64,000 nucleotides of DNA from Oxytricha trifallax (lineage: Eukaryota > Ciliophora > Spirotrichea > Sporadotrichida > Oxytrichidae): positions 22,363 to 86,362 of the forward strand of contig ARYC01000157.1 in the NCBI GenBank assembly GCA_000711775.1, in the 5' to 3' direction. A program made the position numbers and the translations under genes. This document shows, in pieces, positions 11,477-24,329 of this stretch. The notes beneath the pieces are model-generated. The model had not been told where the DNA came from. It saw only the letters and a program-made list of their open reading frames with translations, and ran no database searches. The first letter of the stretch is position 1; every line of letters begins with the position of its first letter.

Positions 11477-12235
11477 TCATTTATGTATAAGGTGTGCTGT
11501 TAAATTGAAATTATAGTTATAAGATAGATTCTTCCTAGTGAAGTAATCATCCTATTGTTCAAAGATAATTCTGTTTTTGTAGTAGTCAAGGGTATTTATT
11601 ATTAGAAAGTTAACTCTTATAGTATTAAATTGTTATATTGACTTGTATCCTTTAACTATTTTTATTTTTATTATGTCAAGGACTAATTATTGGGTTAGTG
11701 AGTTATCACCTTTCTCCAACTACTTCGTCAGGATCTTGAATCCTCTTATTTAGTACTAGAATATCTTCTTTAGCGAAGTCTGAGACTTTTTGTCATTCTC
11801 TGAAGTAGTCTATCGTATCAAAGATTCTTGGCAACTTCTGTAAGCCTAGCTAGGTAAAGGAAATTGATTATGCCGTGTTTTCTGGAAGTTAAGCTGTTTA
11901 TCTTTTGGTGTTTTGGAAATTGAATAGGAGCAGGAATTTATTCCTCTATTTTTCTAACCCTTAAATATCATTAATGAGGAGGCGATTCTCACTTATTTAC
12001 TGCCATGATGAATCTTAGATTAATGTAGATGAGCGAAGTGGTGTTAAGATTTTTATTGAGTTTGGAGCTGGGAGCATTAAAGGAGTTTAAATTTCTCATT
12101 TGTTTGGAGAAGTGGCAAGTGTGTCTTAGAATTTTTTAATTATCTATTGGAGTTTAGAATTAAGTTAAACGACCTTGCTCTTTTACAAGTTTTTTTCTAG
12201 GACATAGAAGTTGGTTTGGTTTCAAAGAAGCTTCT
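11477..12235 (-). CDS. Interrupted or frameshifted gene, unrecognised
   Basis: Convergent with the protease-like gene. Minus-strand coding is clear under the ciliate code. An upstream part (about 12235-11815) contains LPENTAQSISFTQLGLQKLP; a downstream part in a neighbouring frame runs to TGA 11477-11479 and contains NSLTQQLVLDIIKIKIVKG and FTRKNLSYNYNFNLTAHL. One in-frame TGA lies near 12113, and the frame changes near 11815. The product is hydrophilic with many Gln/Asn. No domain was recognised. Either unseen IESs lie at the breaks or the gene has decayed. Confidence 0.4.
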
Positions 12236-12896
12236 TCTCAATAGTGTTAAAATAATCTTTTCGTTTTTAATCATTTTTAACAAAAATTTTAATCTCTCTA
12301 CTATGATAAGACTCCAGTGTTAATAATGAATATATTATTATAAGACTTGCATTAAATATTCAAAAATGGAGCTTCTTGTGAGCTATATTATAATCACCTT
12401 GTCTTTGTACTGCCAGTATACAAAATTTATTTAATTTATATTATAATGATTCATTAATTGTTAAAATGTTTAAATGGATATATTGTCTCTATAAAAGGAA
12501 CAAGTCAGACGTGTAAGCTTGGTTTAGCCAATTAAATTTATTTTTAATATCAGTATTTTTAGAATTAAAGCTTAATAAATTGATCTAATCTCCAAATCTT
12601 GCTTCTTAATTAAAATATGCGGTTTAATATTATATTTTACAATCAAATTTAAGAAAGCAAATCTATAAAGAATACACATAATCCCTAAAAGTTATGTATT
12701 AAAAGAAATGTATTCACTAAAAAGGCAAGATATCAAAAGCTTAAGACTTCCGTTAATCTTGACCGTGATATAAATCATAATATAAAAATGAAAATTCAAT
12801 AGAAGTAAGTAAATTTATCTGGAATACGGAATCATAAAACAGAAAAATCTCTTAATCAAAATACTGGAAAAAAATCTTCAATATAATAAGATAAAT
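12236..12896. other. AT-rich spacer
   Basis: Nothing supported. Ends in the MITE target duplication ATAAAT at 12891-12896. Confidence 0.35.
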
Positions 12897-13391
12897 CGGG
12901 GGGGGGGAAGTTTCCTGCACCGGTTTATGATAATAAAAAAATTTTAGGGAAGTTTCCTGCACTCTTTTATATTTTTTTAATTTTTATTTTTTAATTAAAT
13001 TAATCTTTATAAAAACTATCAACTAACTTCAGGACTAATTTCAACATTTAATTATATTTTAATTTTTTAATCAATAGTCAATATCTCTCTTCAGATTCCA
13101 ACAACTCTGACATTTTTCATCTAATATTTATAGGTTCTGTTATAGTAATTCCAAATATTTTATCCAATTTTTATTGAAATTCTGATTGAATTTTTCTTTT
13201 TCTTACCATGCCTTTATAATGTAAGACTATATTTTCTTTAACTACTTCAATGATGAGCGATATGCCCTTAATATTTAATGGGTAAAAAAATATAAATTTT
13301 GTTAATTTATGTCAAATTTATTAATTTTAACATAAAAAAATTAAAGCGTGCAGGAAAGTTCCTCGAGTGCAGGAAACTTCCCCGCCCCCCG
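12897..13391 (+). mobile_element. G-tract MITE, copy 1 (495 bp)
   Basis: Terminal inverted repeats begin CGGGGGGGGGG and continue AAGTTTCCTGCAC. The GTTTCCTGCAC word recurs once more inside each end. Flanked by a 6-bp direct repeat ATAAAT (12891-12896 and 13392-13397). The interior is AT-rich with no ORF. A second copy in opposite orientation lies at 61308-61824 and is homologous through the interior, also with a 6-bp target duplication. It is non-autonomous; no source transposase is visible here. Confidence 0.85.
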
Positions 13392-13397
13392 ATAAAT

Positions 13398-14324
13398 CAA
13401 TTAAAAATGAAATCAGATTTGATCTAAAGTTATCATAAAATTATAGTCATTTTATATATAGCAGAACTTCAATTTAAAATATTAAAAATTATTATTATAA
13501 AAAGCTATATACAATTTAAAGTAGAAAACTTTAATAGTTTAAACAAGTAACCGAATTAAATTTTAAAGTCTAGATAGTAATGGCTCAGATTAAAATCTAC
13601 AATAAACTCAACTATATAATTAAAAATAATTTATTCGAAATTAAAATCGGAATAACAGTTGTAATGATAACCATCACTATCAGTAATCGCTTCCTATAAA
13701 AACATTATAAATTTTTTTTAATGTTTTATCTATAATTAATCCAAAAATCTAAGGAATTAAAGAACTCAAACAGAATAGATACTGATTTAATTTAATTTTA
13801 ATTGAGAGATAAATTAATAGCAAAAATTATAAGTAAAAAAACATCTAGAAATTGTAACCTTATGTCTGAAAATGCAAGGTAATATATTTTATTGGCTCAA
13901 TGTTTTTAATTTTATTTATTAATTATTTATAATCTAGGTAATACTAAGCAAAATACAGTCTCCATCTTGAACTTTAGCAACAACAAGCGAGAAATTCTTT
14001 ATCTCGTTATAAAATTAATATTAAAAAAGGTATGCAAACGTGGATAGTATAAAAAAAGATGGAATGGGTTAATTAAGCATATTTAAGATAATAAATTATT
14101 TTATTAAAATTAGATAGGCTTAAATTTATTTATTATTGCAAAGTATATTTTAAATTAGGAATATATTGTTATTTAATTTTTATGTTATGCAATAATAAAT
14201 TGTAATTAGGATTATATTGGAGTTATTTTATTTATTGGATTATTCCTTGTTGATATGATAACGTCCAATATTAAACAAATAATATAATAAAAATGATAAT
14301 AAAAGACTTAGAAGTCATTAGATG
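13398..14324. other. AT-rich spacer
   Basis: No convincing coding block or repeat. A poorly coding patch around 13970-14060 was not assigned. Confidence 0.35.
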
Positions 14325-15020
14325 GTGTTGATATAGCAACTGTGATGTAATAGTTGCAGCTTTAAATCAAGATGCAGTACTTTCTCAGCACATTACACGC
14401 AGGGTTATGTTTGAGAAAATTCCGTTTTGCCCAAATTTTAGACTAAAATAATTCTTCATAGTAACTGATGTATTGGTATCAAATTGACTAAATATCATTA
14501 GACTCAGAATATTCCCAACATTTTAATTAAAAATAATGATAAAAAAATACAATAGCTGCTGTTGCTAATTAAACTTAGTGTGTTGAAATTAGTTCCACAA
14601 GTTGCTTTAACTAGATACTTAAGGCAACAACGACACAGACTCTATATCTGATTTTATAGGCTTTGGAGCTAATTACTCTTCTAGTTGAATATAATCATAC
14701 AATCGGAAGTATCTTGATATATTAGTTTGCTTACCAGTTCCTCATGTGAAGCATCTGGAATATATTGTGACTTGGCTACCTTGTTATTATTGTTTAAGTT
14801 GTTTGCGGAGATATTAGAATATTATCACACTTACTCCTCTGATGATGGACCGTGTATTTTTAGTAACTTGCTCTTAGAGATTCAAAAGAACTTTGACATA
14901 AATCCCTAAAATATAAATTACTCCTAAGCTTAGTTTCGTGTAATCTATGCTTATGTCGTCCATAGTAAGCTTCTTATCTATTGTTTGGAAAATAAAATTT
15001 GTAAGTCTTTTATCAAATGA
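14325..15020 (+). CDS. Interrupted gene, unrecognised product
   Basis: Three plus-strand pieces with protein-like composition under the ciliate code: about 14325-14539 (contains MQYFLSTLHAGLCLRKF), about 14550-14745 (contains TQTLYLILQALELITLLVEY), and 14727-15020 ending at TGA 15018-15020 (contains YYHTYSSDDGPCIFSNLLLE and QAQFRVIYAYVVHSKLL). Each is in a different frame. The leucine-rich helical segments do not clearly form membrane spans. A minus-strand frame overlaps 14874-15056 and has weak similarity to the F-box array genes; the plus-strand reading is preferred because it extends further. Confidence 0.4.
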
Positions 15021-15919
15021 AATAGTTACTACAAAATGATGTGAATTTGGGATCATTGATAAGGTGATTGCTCAAGAGAGATATCGAAAAGTATAAAAAT
15101 AACTAAAGTTTCAAAATTATATCCAGTTGTAGCAATATCTCTTTCACATGTTAATACATTAATCTCCTCAATATGTTTTTCTCATCTTATTTAATTAAAA
15201 CCTTTTTAAAATGTCTTATTTTAATTAAAGTTTTTGAGCTCTTTTATTTACTATTATTTTTGGGATAAGTATTAACTTTTAAATATAATTATTATGCATA
15301 TTTGGATATGTTGTTAAAATTAATCTAGCTGAAAGGTCATTGTCAATAAATCTAAGTCAATTAAAGTCGCCCTATGTGGCTATTATTTAATAATATTTGG
15401 TTCAAAATTGGTTATCATAAGAACAAACCAAAATTTTGAACTCAATAAATATATTTAAAAATTATATTTTTTTTACAAAAAAGCCACTACAAATACCTTA
15501 TAAATGAAATTGTTCATTAATTCATAAAAAATTGTTGTATTTGTGGCAAATGCTTACACTGATAAAAATTTTGATTAGTTTCTTTGATAACTTAAGTTAC
15601 CATAATTGAATAATTTATCTTTAAAGTCTTCACTTGCTAATATATATATATAATGTTTCGAGACTTTTTCTTCATAATTATTAAAAATATCAAATAATTA
15701 ATGTTTATTTTACTTTTTTGTTTTTAAATATTAATGACAAAAATTAAACAGACTCATCACGCTTAGTGAGATGCCAAAATGATTTTTACACATAAATCTA
15801 AGCAATATGATGTTCTATAGTTTATTATTTAATAAAAAAGAATAAATTTCTATTATCCAAAATGTTTGCTATATTTTATTTAGCAATATATTTGTGTTTT
15901 TAACTTGAAATTTAACAAA
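15021..15919. other. AT-rich spacer
   Basis: Nothing supported apart from the weak minus-strand frame noted for 14874-15200. Confidence 0.3.
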
Positions 15920-17325
15920 TGAAGGCGACAACTGAGGGAAAGACACAACTGATGATGAAAACTACCATTATTCGAATAAGAGTCTGAGGAATACACTTCA
16001 AATAAGCAGGCATCAGTAAAAGACTCATTTAGAATATTAAAAAGGGTTTATAAAACTAATCATAAACATAATCAATTAACTAAGTCAAATATAATACTTA
16101 GACAAATTTAATATTCCATTAGATACAGGTTTTATCATCATTTTTACTAATTAATAAGAGAAATAGATGCCTAGAAAGTAGGAATAAAAATATTGCAAAG
16201 AGCTAGAAGAGTAAATTGAAGACAAGAACTATAAATATATATAAAAAATTACTGAAAAAGAAAATAGAACTAAACATTTGCATGAAGACTATGCGATTAA
16301 GGAACTCCAAGCTAAAACAAGACCAAATGATGAGTGAGTTGGAAGGAAAAAAACCATATTTTATTTAGATGGTTAAAACAGGATACAACAAATAATTTTT
16401 AACAGCAAGAACGTCGCTTAAATATAATTATTATGGAATGAGTAATGTTAATGCTAAATGGTGGTGGCAGTTACATAATGAAAATGATAAAAATATTAAG
16501 GAATTATTTAAAATGAAATATCTTTTTGTTATAAAAGGCTTCCAATGACACATATTTACTGTTTACATTCCTCTGTATTTTTTAAATAGGAAATCAATCT
16601 GTAAAAAAAATGAAAGAACAAAAGAGTTATAATAATTTAAGATTAAAAAACAGTTATTTTTAAATCTATCAAACTAAAGGAAATCAATTAAACCAAATCT
16701 TTTCAAACTTAGATACAGTTACCAAAATAATATATCAGTTAAGATTAGCATATCAAAAATTAATAAAAGTGAAAATTAGAATCAAATACTTTGAAAAATA
16801 TCTAGTAATGGATGAAAGAGATAAAATATAGAGTTTTCAATATTAGGAAACAGTGTTTGAAAACGTTCCTCCAGTAAAAACGAGAGTAATCAGAGAAAGA
16901 TCAATAAAACACAATATTAAAGTATATTGAAGAATATATAAATACAAGTATATATTTTACTAACCCCCAGAGTGGATAATCATGGATAATCCTCACAATT
17001 TTAACATCTCACTGCATGCAACAAAAGAAAATTGGAATGGAGCAACATGATATGGGAGCTAAACTTATAAAGAAACGAAATCGAAGAGATTTTTTAAATT
17101 GTTATAAAGTTTTCAAATTAAACTATAGACAATCAGAACATATTAAGGGTTTGGTGATTAATGGATAAAACTGATAGGAGAACTAAGATAAAATCATGGA
17201 ATTTTACAAAGAAATTTAACATTAGAAATAGACATGATATTATGCTACACGATGAGGAAATAAAATAATGATTTTAAAAGAAGGAGTGTAGAAATTTTAC
17301 AACTCAAGCGATGTTTATAGGATCA
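15920..17325 (+). CDS. Interrupted gene next to TBE1, unrecognised product
   Basis: Successive plus-strand pieces: about 15975-16215 (contains SVKDSFRILKRVYKTNHK), 16167-16340 (starts MPRKQEQKYCKELEEQ, a charged probable coiled coil), about 16225-16548 (contains YNYYGMSNVNAKWWWQLHN), about 16670-16929 (contains FENVPPVKTRVIRERS), and about 16980-17325. Frames change between pieces. TAA/TAG occur as Gln throughout. TBE1 begins directly after the last piece, so the transposon may lie within this gene; no convincing continuation was found at 21396. No family was recognised. Confidence 0.4.
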
Positions 17326-17408
17326 TTCAAAACCCCAAAACCCCTTAATGAGGTTTATAAGTGCTTTGATTTGTAGGGAATTTGTTAGGGGTTGGGGTTA
17401 TTAATTAA

Positions 17409-18469
17409 ATGCGAGACAAAATAGCAAGCTTTTGGGTATATTTATGATGAAGAGTATATAGATTTAGTGTTTAAACTGCGATATGGATGTGATATATACA
17501 GTGAATAAGTCAAACCAGTACTGAACTATAAGTCTATTGCACTGCTCTTAAAGCGAAGTCCATCAACTGATCGATCCCACTCTCTTATAGCAGTATAACT
17601 AAAGCAATAATAGCTGAATTCTATGCCTAAGAGGAAGTCAAAGTTTCTATAAAAGCATATTGACTATCTTATTAATGATAAAACTTTGAAGTATTGGGCT
17701 CACTTCTCTCTCGACCAACGAGCTACTATGTTTCACCGCCAGTTCCCTGAGTTGAAGATATCTGCATAGTCTGTTGCAAACATTTATAAATGAAAAGGTA
17801 TATCTTACAAAGGTGTGAATCGTATCAAGAGAGTGATTGATTTCACTCTGCCATTTTACAACAATAACTTAAATTATATTTATAATTAAATGCAGAGAGC
17901 CTTATAAAATAATATTAAGTTTATTCATGCTGACGAGGCTGTGTTTACCTTCAACACTTTCATCTAGAAGTCTTGGTATAAGAAGCATAGTAATATAGAG
18001 TATATGAATAAAAAGTCAAGGTATAAACAATGGCAATTCTTGGAGGAATTAGCGAGGATGCTGGTTTAGAAACTTATGTTATTCATCCTCGCTCTATTAA
18101 GACAGAGCAATATATTAAGTTCTTAGAGCAGCTGAGAGAGAAGTACCCTGAATAAGAGATTATACTATTCGTTGATAATCTTTCAGATCATAAGACAAAA
18201 GAAACAAGGAAAAGTTATGAACAACTAAGAATAACACCAGAGATCAACGTGCCTTACAGCCCATAGTTTAATGCAATCAAATTCTACTAGGGTATACTAA
18301 AAGGTCATTATAAGAAACTGCTGCTATACCATCTAATGCATGACCTACCTATCGATACAGTAGACTTTTTAAAAGCTCAGCGAAGAGAGTAGATAATTTG
18401 TTGGCTTAAAAGTGTGCTAAAAAAGGGAGAGTGAATGTATATAAATAAGTTTTGTAGTTAAGTTAATGA
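17409..18469 (+). pseudogene. TBE1 DD34E transposase (42-kDa type), frameshifted
   Basis: Tc1/mariner-IS630-related transposase. ATG 17409, stop TGA 18467-18469; 1061 bp, not a multiple of three, against 1065 inferred for the family. Conserved blocks: HADEAVFTFNTF (first Asp) and FVDNLS (second Asp). The third acidic position, Glu 34 residues on, has become Lys (NAIKFY instead of NGIEFY), and a Trp codon next to it is TAG. Frameshifts lie near the start and near 17550 and 17990. It would bind the TIRs and cut and join the ends, but this copy should be inactive. Confidence 0.85.
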
Positions 18470-18478
18470 ATATATAAG

Positions 18479-19263
18479 TCACATTTAAAATTCTTTAGAG
18501 GGAGCTGGCTTCTCTTTCTTTTCTTCTATGTCTTGCTTCCATCCTCCTAAGTTTCTTCTCTTGCTGCCAGCTCCTGCATCTATGTTCATTGACTATGGAG
18601 GCTAAATATTTGAATAAAGTCTCTTGCTAACTTCATACTTTGTCTGCGACTTTCGCTCTCTGTAAAGCTTGCTCTATTCCTTCATCAAGAAGACGCCAGT
18701 ACCAGATTTTTCTAAAGAGTTAAACTACAAATCTTACTTGAAATATATGGGTGCTTCTGCAACTCTTATAGCCAGCACTCACTTATCTTGATCCCCTGTT
18801 TATCCTTATCTTCTGAAGAGATGCTATACCTTTTCTTATGAGATTCTTGAATAATTTCTTTCAAGTAATCACCTTTAATAGTTGCAAGTATGCCAAAGAA
18901 ATAGTTTCTTTCAGGCAGCTTATTTGACAACTACTTCTTAGTAGGCAGGTACAGCGAAACCTCTGGGTCATTCATAGCATCATCATATAAGTTAGTCACT
19001 GAGATTTCTGGATAGTTTGGAATCTCTGCAAACTTTACATCTTAAGTTTTCAATGCTTTCTTCTCTTCGCAGAGTATCGCTCTAGAAATGAAATTTTAGT
19101 ACCTTCCATCGTTGGCAAGAAAACCAACTACATAATAAAGATTAGCAACTATGAGTTAATTACATTGCTGCACCAGGTAGCGATGCAAATCCTCCTAGCT
19201 TCTAAATCTTTGAATCAATTCTTGTGCTTGCACTCTATTCATTGCATCATTCATTGACTCCAT
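18479..19263 (-). pseudogene. TBE1 22-kDa-type protein, one frameshift
   Basis: Minus strand, ATG at 19263, TGA 18479-18481, convergent with the transposase (stops 9 bp apart). Starts MESMNDAMNRVQAQELIQRF; contains YPEISVTNLYDD and LPERNYFFGILATIKGDYLK, which are conserved in all copies here and in the divergent element. The C-terminus is Lys/Arg-rich (GAGSKRRNLGG). The frame slips by one near 18715. Function in TBEs is unknown. Confidence 0.75.
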
Positions 19264-19449
19264 CTTGTTTACAGATCTAAGAAATGATATTCAAATTTAA
19301 GTTTATTGATTTCAATTATATACCTCTGTAAAACTTACTATTAAATATGGGCATCCTATAGAAGGTCAACCTTTTAGCAGGATATGGAGAAGGTTTTGAG
19401 AACTTGTTTCAAACTTGAGAGATCGATATCAATTTCTACTGTTATAGTT

Positions 19450-19640
19450 CCATATTTTTAAATTTAAATTGGTACGTACTTAATTAGGAGCAGCTCCTAA
19501 AATGCTAGTACTTAATTAGGAGCTTTAATTAATGCTAGTACTTAATTAGGAGCACCCTAATTCTAATCATAAAATGATAAAATACCTCCTAAAACAGTAC
19601 GTACTTAATTAGGAGCACCTCCTAAATTGTTACATGCTAT
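19450..19640. promoter_or_regulatory. Intergenic repeat cluster between divergent TBE1 genes
   Basis: Four copies of GTACTTAATTAGGAGC and inverse partners (GCTCCTAA) between the 22-kDa and zinc-finger/kinase genes. Position between two divergent starts suggests a shared promoter or a protein-binding array. Related repeats around AATTGGTACC occupy the same place in copies 2 and 3. Confidence 0.6.
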
Positions 19641-19828
19641 AATCAACTTATTATTGAAAGTTAAAATGGTTACTTTCTCACCTATATTTAGAGCTGGTTC
19701 TTCTCTTAGCACTCATATATTTTCTATAATACTCTTAAAACTTCCCTTGTAACTTGTAGGCTTGGAAGGCTCTCATATAAGCTCTCAGTTATAGGGGCAG
19801 TTTTATAATTTTAAATTCAAATTTAAAT

Positions 19829-21276
19829 ATGAGCGCTAACATTTTAAGAAAAACAACAACACTTCCATCAAACTAAATGAGACTTACCTTTGGTTTCAAT
19901 AAAAAGTGTGATAGCTGTGAGATGAACTCTCATAAGGAACTACCAGAGCTATCATCACTTGAGGTCTCTGTTATAAAAATAGAAATTAATAATAAAAAAT
20001 AAATGGCAAACAAGTGTGTGGGAGACAGAGAGGAGGAGAAAGGTATTAATGAAATTCCTATACAAACTGAAGAAGCTGACGTCTATTTTTGTGAGCTATG
20101 TGTGAGAGATTTTGCTCATAAATCAAGCTGGTGCAGACATAAGAAAGAGCATAGAGAAGCCAAGCCCACTGTATACTTAAAGCATGATAAAATAGATGGA
20201 AAGTATGACTGCTTTGAGTGCCATAAGGCAATACTCTCATACAAGAGACTTGAAAAAGCATTTATTAAAAGCTCACAAGAAAGATATAGAAGTTGAGAAT
20301 CATGAAGTTGAGCTGAAGCTTCTCAACAAAAGAAAAGCGAGGGAATATTCTAAGGTCGTTGTGCCTGAATAAGCAAGAGATTATAGTACGTTAGGAAGGC
20401 ACGCAACCAACTGACCTCTGAAATAACAAGAATTATGATCAAGATTCAATACAAGAAAATACCGGTTCTTGCTTAAATTGACCTAGATACTTCTCTTTAG
20501 AGCTACCTAATATTAGAAGACTCCTTTGATAAGAAAGTTATCAATGATCATCAACACGCATACAAGGTGCATCCCTTCAACTATCTCTTAAGTGATGATA
20601 AATATTAGATGGAGTTTACAAATGAGTATCAAGTACTCACTCAACAAGTTTAAAGAGTGTAGTTACTTAATCAAGCTAGATGCTGTTCTCCTTGCCAAGG
20701 ATCATGTTGCTTTCAGACTTCCACTCTACGAAATGACCCTAAGAGATTTCATAACAGATCAAAGGAATCATAATTAACTTGGATAAATAGCAACTCAGAC
20801 CGTATAAGGTATTAAAAGCCTCATAAGTTAGGGTTTGTTCACAGAGATTTGAAGCCAGAAAATATAATGATAAACTTCTCACCTGTAAGAGTAGCAATAT
20901 CGATTTCAACAGAGCTTAAAGAGTGGAAGTATCAAGGTTTGGAACTATAATGGGAACGCAAGGGTACTATCCAGAAAGAGAGGACTGGAGAGATGGAGAC
21001 TTTTAGTGAGATGTGTGGGCTTTAGCAGCAATAATAATAGAGTGCGATATGCCTCGCAATGAATACTACTCTACAAGATGCGAGAAGGATGCTAAACAAA
21101 GAATAAAACAATTTATTGACAAAACAATAGTATCTCAATCAATAAAACAAATGGCAGAGTAAATAATAATTAAACCAAACTCAAGATCAAACATATCAAT
21201 AGAGTAGATAGAGTTGTGGTTAAGTAAGATAAACTTCAGACCTCTCCCACATGATCCAAAAGTGCATTTTGAGTGA
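19829..21276 (+). pseudogene. TBE1 zinc-finger/protein-kinase protein (57-kDa type), broken
   Basis: ATG 19829, TGA 21274-21276. An N-terminal C2H2 finger (YFCELCVRDFAHKSSWCRHK) and a second finger interrupted by one extra A near 20250. The kinase-like part has VHRDLKPENIMI, a DFN in place of DFG (after a frameshift near 20900), and a Trp codon turned to TGA just before DVWALAA (about 21009). Compared with copies 2 and 3 the sequence is divergent. It should not make a full protein. Confidence 0.75.
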
Positions 21277-21395
21277 TTAAATTAAATACATTTACTATAA
21301 ATTTCACATTAAAACCTATTAATAACCCCAACCCCTAACAAATTCCATACAAATCAAAGCACTTATAAACATCATTAAGGGGTTTTGGGGTTTTG

Positions 21396-22505
21396 AATAT
21401 TAAATTTCAAAATGAATTCATTTTTTCTTTTCACTATTTAATAAAAAAACTTCATTAATTTACAACTATTAATTTATATTTAAACTGAGTGTTATTATCG
21501 TAATTAATATTATAATATTATAGATTTTGGTTTCCACTGACAGATTGATTAATTTATAAAGTTTATTAGTTATATTGTTATAGAGATTGGTCACCACTCC
21601 ATAATGAATTGATATTAACTTTTACTTAATTAATATCTTAAATTTTGGGAAGAGCAAATTTTCTGACCTCTTATTAAACTTTCTATAGATTAAATTTATC
21701 ATAATATTATTAACAATATCTTATAAAGAAACATTTACATACTATTAAAATGATAAATTAAGAGGTAATATTCTGTCCATTTTAAACTAATTTCTTTAAA
21801 ATTATTGAATTTATCATAAATCTAAGAAAATTGTTTTCATCCATCTAATTATCGCTCTTTATAAGTAAAATAGTTATTTAATACTTGTAATATGTGTTAT
21901 TTATTACAGTATTTTGATATATCATAATTATTTTACTTATAAAGAGTTAAATTTCTTATTTTAAAACTTTGATGAGAAAAATTATTGCAATATAAATTTA
22001 AAAACACTTAATCAATTCTTATTTGAGTTTATAAATTAAAATATGGCTTGAATTTTAAATATAAATTTGTTATACAAATAAGTATGAAATATTGATTTTC
22101 GGATATTATTATTTTAATAAAGGTATAGAATCATCAAAGTTTTATAAAAAATATAAAAAAATTAAAATAAATGCTTTAAAAATTAAAATTTTCATAACAT
22201 ATATTATTACTAGATAAATAAAATTCAATCAGATTAGATATGTGAAAATATAAAAGGAGGTTTATAGAAATATATCCCTAATATTTAAAGATTAAATTAT
22301 AAAATTCAAAAATTTATATGATATCTCGGCTTTAATTTTAGTTTTATGGGAGAAATATTTTTTGCAAATCATTTTTCTAATCGACAGATTAAAAGCCATC
22401 ATTTTGTTTATTTTAATTTTTATTGATAGCAATTATATATTATATTAATTGATATAAATTTAAACAATTATTGATTTCAATAAAATTATTTTTAATTTTA
22501 AAATT
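21396..22505. other. AT-rich spacer
   Basis: No coding signal. Short inverted repeats TTATAAGTAAAATA near 21860 and 21940 are noted but unassigned. Confidence 0.35.
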
Positions 22506-23444
22506 AGGGGTAGGCAATAATTCGGAGTAAATATTTTTGAAAACCTAGCTGACTTATTATCAATATTAAACTTCTTTTATAGATCAAGTCATCTTGCCCC
22601 ATAAAATTTATCAATTATTCAATTTTTTATTCTCATTTTCTGAATAAAGCTTTGCTTCTTCATGACATCTAAATCATATAACAAATTAAAATATAATAGT
22701 ATTTATAAGAATATTCTATCACTGGGAAAGTTATTTGATAATTTAAAATTATTAATATGGTTCTTATGATAAATATGATCCTAATTATAATAATAAATAG
22801 GTTTTCATACCTTATATATTGATTTAACTTATTAAATTAAGGGGAGGATTTATTTGCTTCAAAAATTTTTATGTATATTATTTCCCCCAAACTAAAGAAG
22901 AAACGAAGAAACATATTAATCTCTTATATTTAAACATTCATTTTTTATATATAATTTTTAGGGTTTTTTTACTATCGCTTGTCTTATTAAATATTAGAAA
23001 CTAAAAATCTAAATATTTAAATTAATTATTTATGTGAATTTAATGAAAATATTCGAACCACGATTAAGATAAATAAAAAAGTTTATAATTGTTAAAATAA
23101 GTAAAATTTGATTACAGACGATGATAAATTTTTTATAGAAAATATTTAAAAATTCCCACCTTTTTAAGTACTATGGAGGCAATTTCCCGAAGGGTTGCAA
23201 AAAATTCCCCCATAATAATTTTAGCGAGTATCTGTGCAAGTATTAGAATGTATTTGCTATAATACATAATATTTTAATGTATAATATAATCTCGATGTCA
23301 TGAAGAAGCTCTTTTCAAAAGCTGAGAATAAAAATAAGAATAAAAATGATCATTTTTATGGGGTAAAAAGAGTGGATCTGGGCAACCAGGTAAAATATTG
23401 ATCGTATATAAAATTAAGTTTTCAACCGATTTTTTACCTCCCCT
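22506..23444. mobile_element. Possible MITE or foldback with AGGGG(T)AGG ends (939 bp)
   Basis: Left end AGGGGTAGG and right end CCTCCCCT are inverted. Inversion extends in patches (TTGAAAAC, ATCAATATT, CCCCATAAAA, CTTCTTCATGACATC), pairing 22506-22680 with 23290-23444. The interior has further GGGGAGG/CCTCC words near 22845 and 23165. No ORF. No clear target duplication was found. Confidence 0.5.
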
Positions 23445-23886
23445 GAAAATTACTATTTAACTTATGTATTTATTTTAATTTAATAATTTTGTGAGTCAAT
23501 TGTTTTAACTGGTTAATTCTGAGAAAGTAGGAGTTTAATTGGTAATTATTAAAATTAAGTTGCCTGAAAAAAATTATTATATTAAATATAATTAATTAAT
23601 TTTATTTTTCACATAATAAAAAAGGTGTTTTTACCCAATTTTTTTTATCATTCCTCATATATTATTTAGTTTCTGTTAACTAAAAGAAATTTCGAATCAA
23701 ATATTTTATTTGCTAGTTAAATTAATCATGAAAAATTTCTACTAATATTTTTAATTTGTTTTCAACTTGTGAATTGGAAACTAATTAATTATAAGCATTT
23801 TGCTAAGACCATAAATATAAAAGTAACAATAAAATGACTATGATAAATCTAGTAAGTTTAGATTGTAGTTTTTATTTTTGACATGA

Positions 23887-24063
23887 ATAAATTAAAATTT
23901 AATAATATTATTAGAAATCATAACTAACCAAGAAAGACCACATGAGACCTACCCAAAGAAATCGAAATCGATGAATGTGCTCAGTGTGAAGCTATTCAGT
24001 GCATTATATGGAGTAGCTTCCCCTTGGACAGATGAAATTGCATCGCCAAAAGTCAAAGTATGA
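23887..24063 (+). CDS. C-terminal coding block, unrecognised
   Basis: Open from 23887 (after TGA 23884) to TGA 24061-24063. It contains ERPHETYPKKSKSMNVL and ends WTDEIASPKVKV. GC content is higher than around it. Probably the last MDS of a gene or a short gene from the internal ATG at 23971. Confidence 0.4.
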
Positions 24064-24329
24064 ATATCTGATTACCTCTATCTGGCTGGCTTAAGTCCCA
24101 GTATTAATTTCCGTACTGCAATTAATAATAATAATAACAAACTAACTAACTAATTAATTACTCTTTTTTCTCATATGCTATAATATACTTAATAAAAATA
24201 TTTTACTGAGGTTGAGATTCCTGCATCTTATAAGTGAGTTGGTTCATGCTTCCTTATTATTATTCTTAAACTGCAATTGACTTTATATTATAACAATTAT
24301 ACATCTAATTTAATTTAATTATTATATAG

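Larger units (their letters stand above)
17328..21395 (+). mobile_element. Full-length TBE transposon, copy 1 (4068 bp)
   Basis: Ends are CAAAACCCCAAAACCCC and its inverse complement, the C4A4 telomere-like termini of Oxytricha TBEs, continuing as a longer TIR. Flanked by ATT on the left and AAT on the right (the target is ANT). Gene order is transposase (+), 22-kDa-type protein (-), zinc-finger/kinase protein (+). All three genes carry frameshifts or substitutions, so this copy is probably not autonomous. Same subfamily as the partial element at 62324. Confidence 0.95.

Noticed and set aside
17328-17350. C4A4C4 as a chromosome end or telomere
   Set aside because: The same ends occur as inverted pairs about 4 kb apart with transposase genes between them, so they are TBE termini.
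19450-19640. Regular repeats resembling a CRISPR array
   Set aside because: Repeats are short, irregularly spaced and partly inverted, and lie between divergent transposon genes in eukaryotic DNA.
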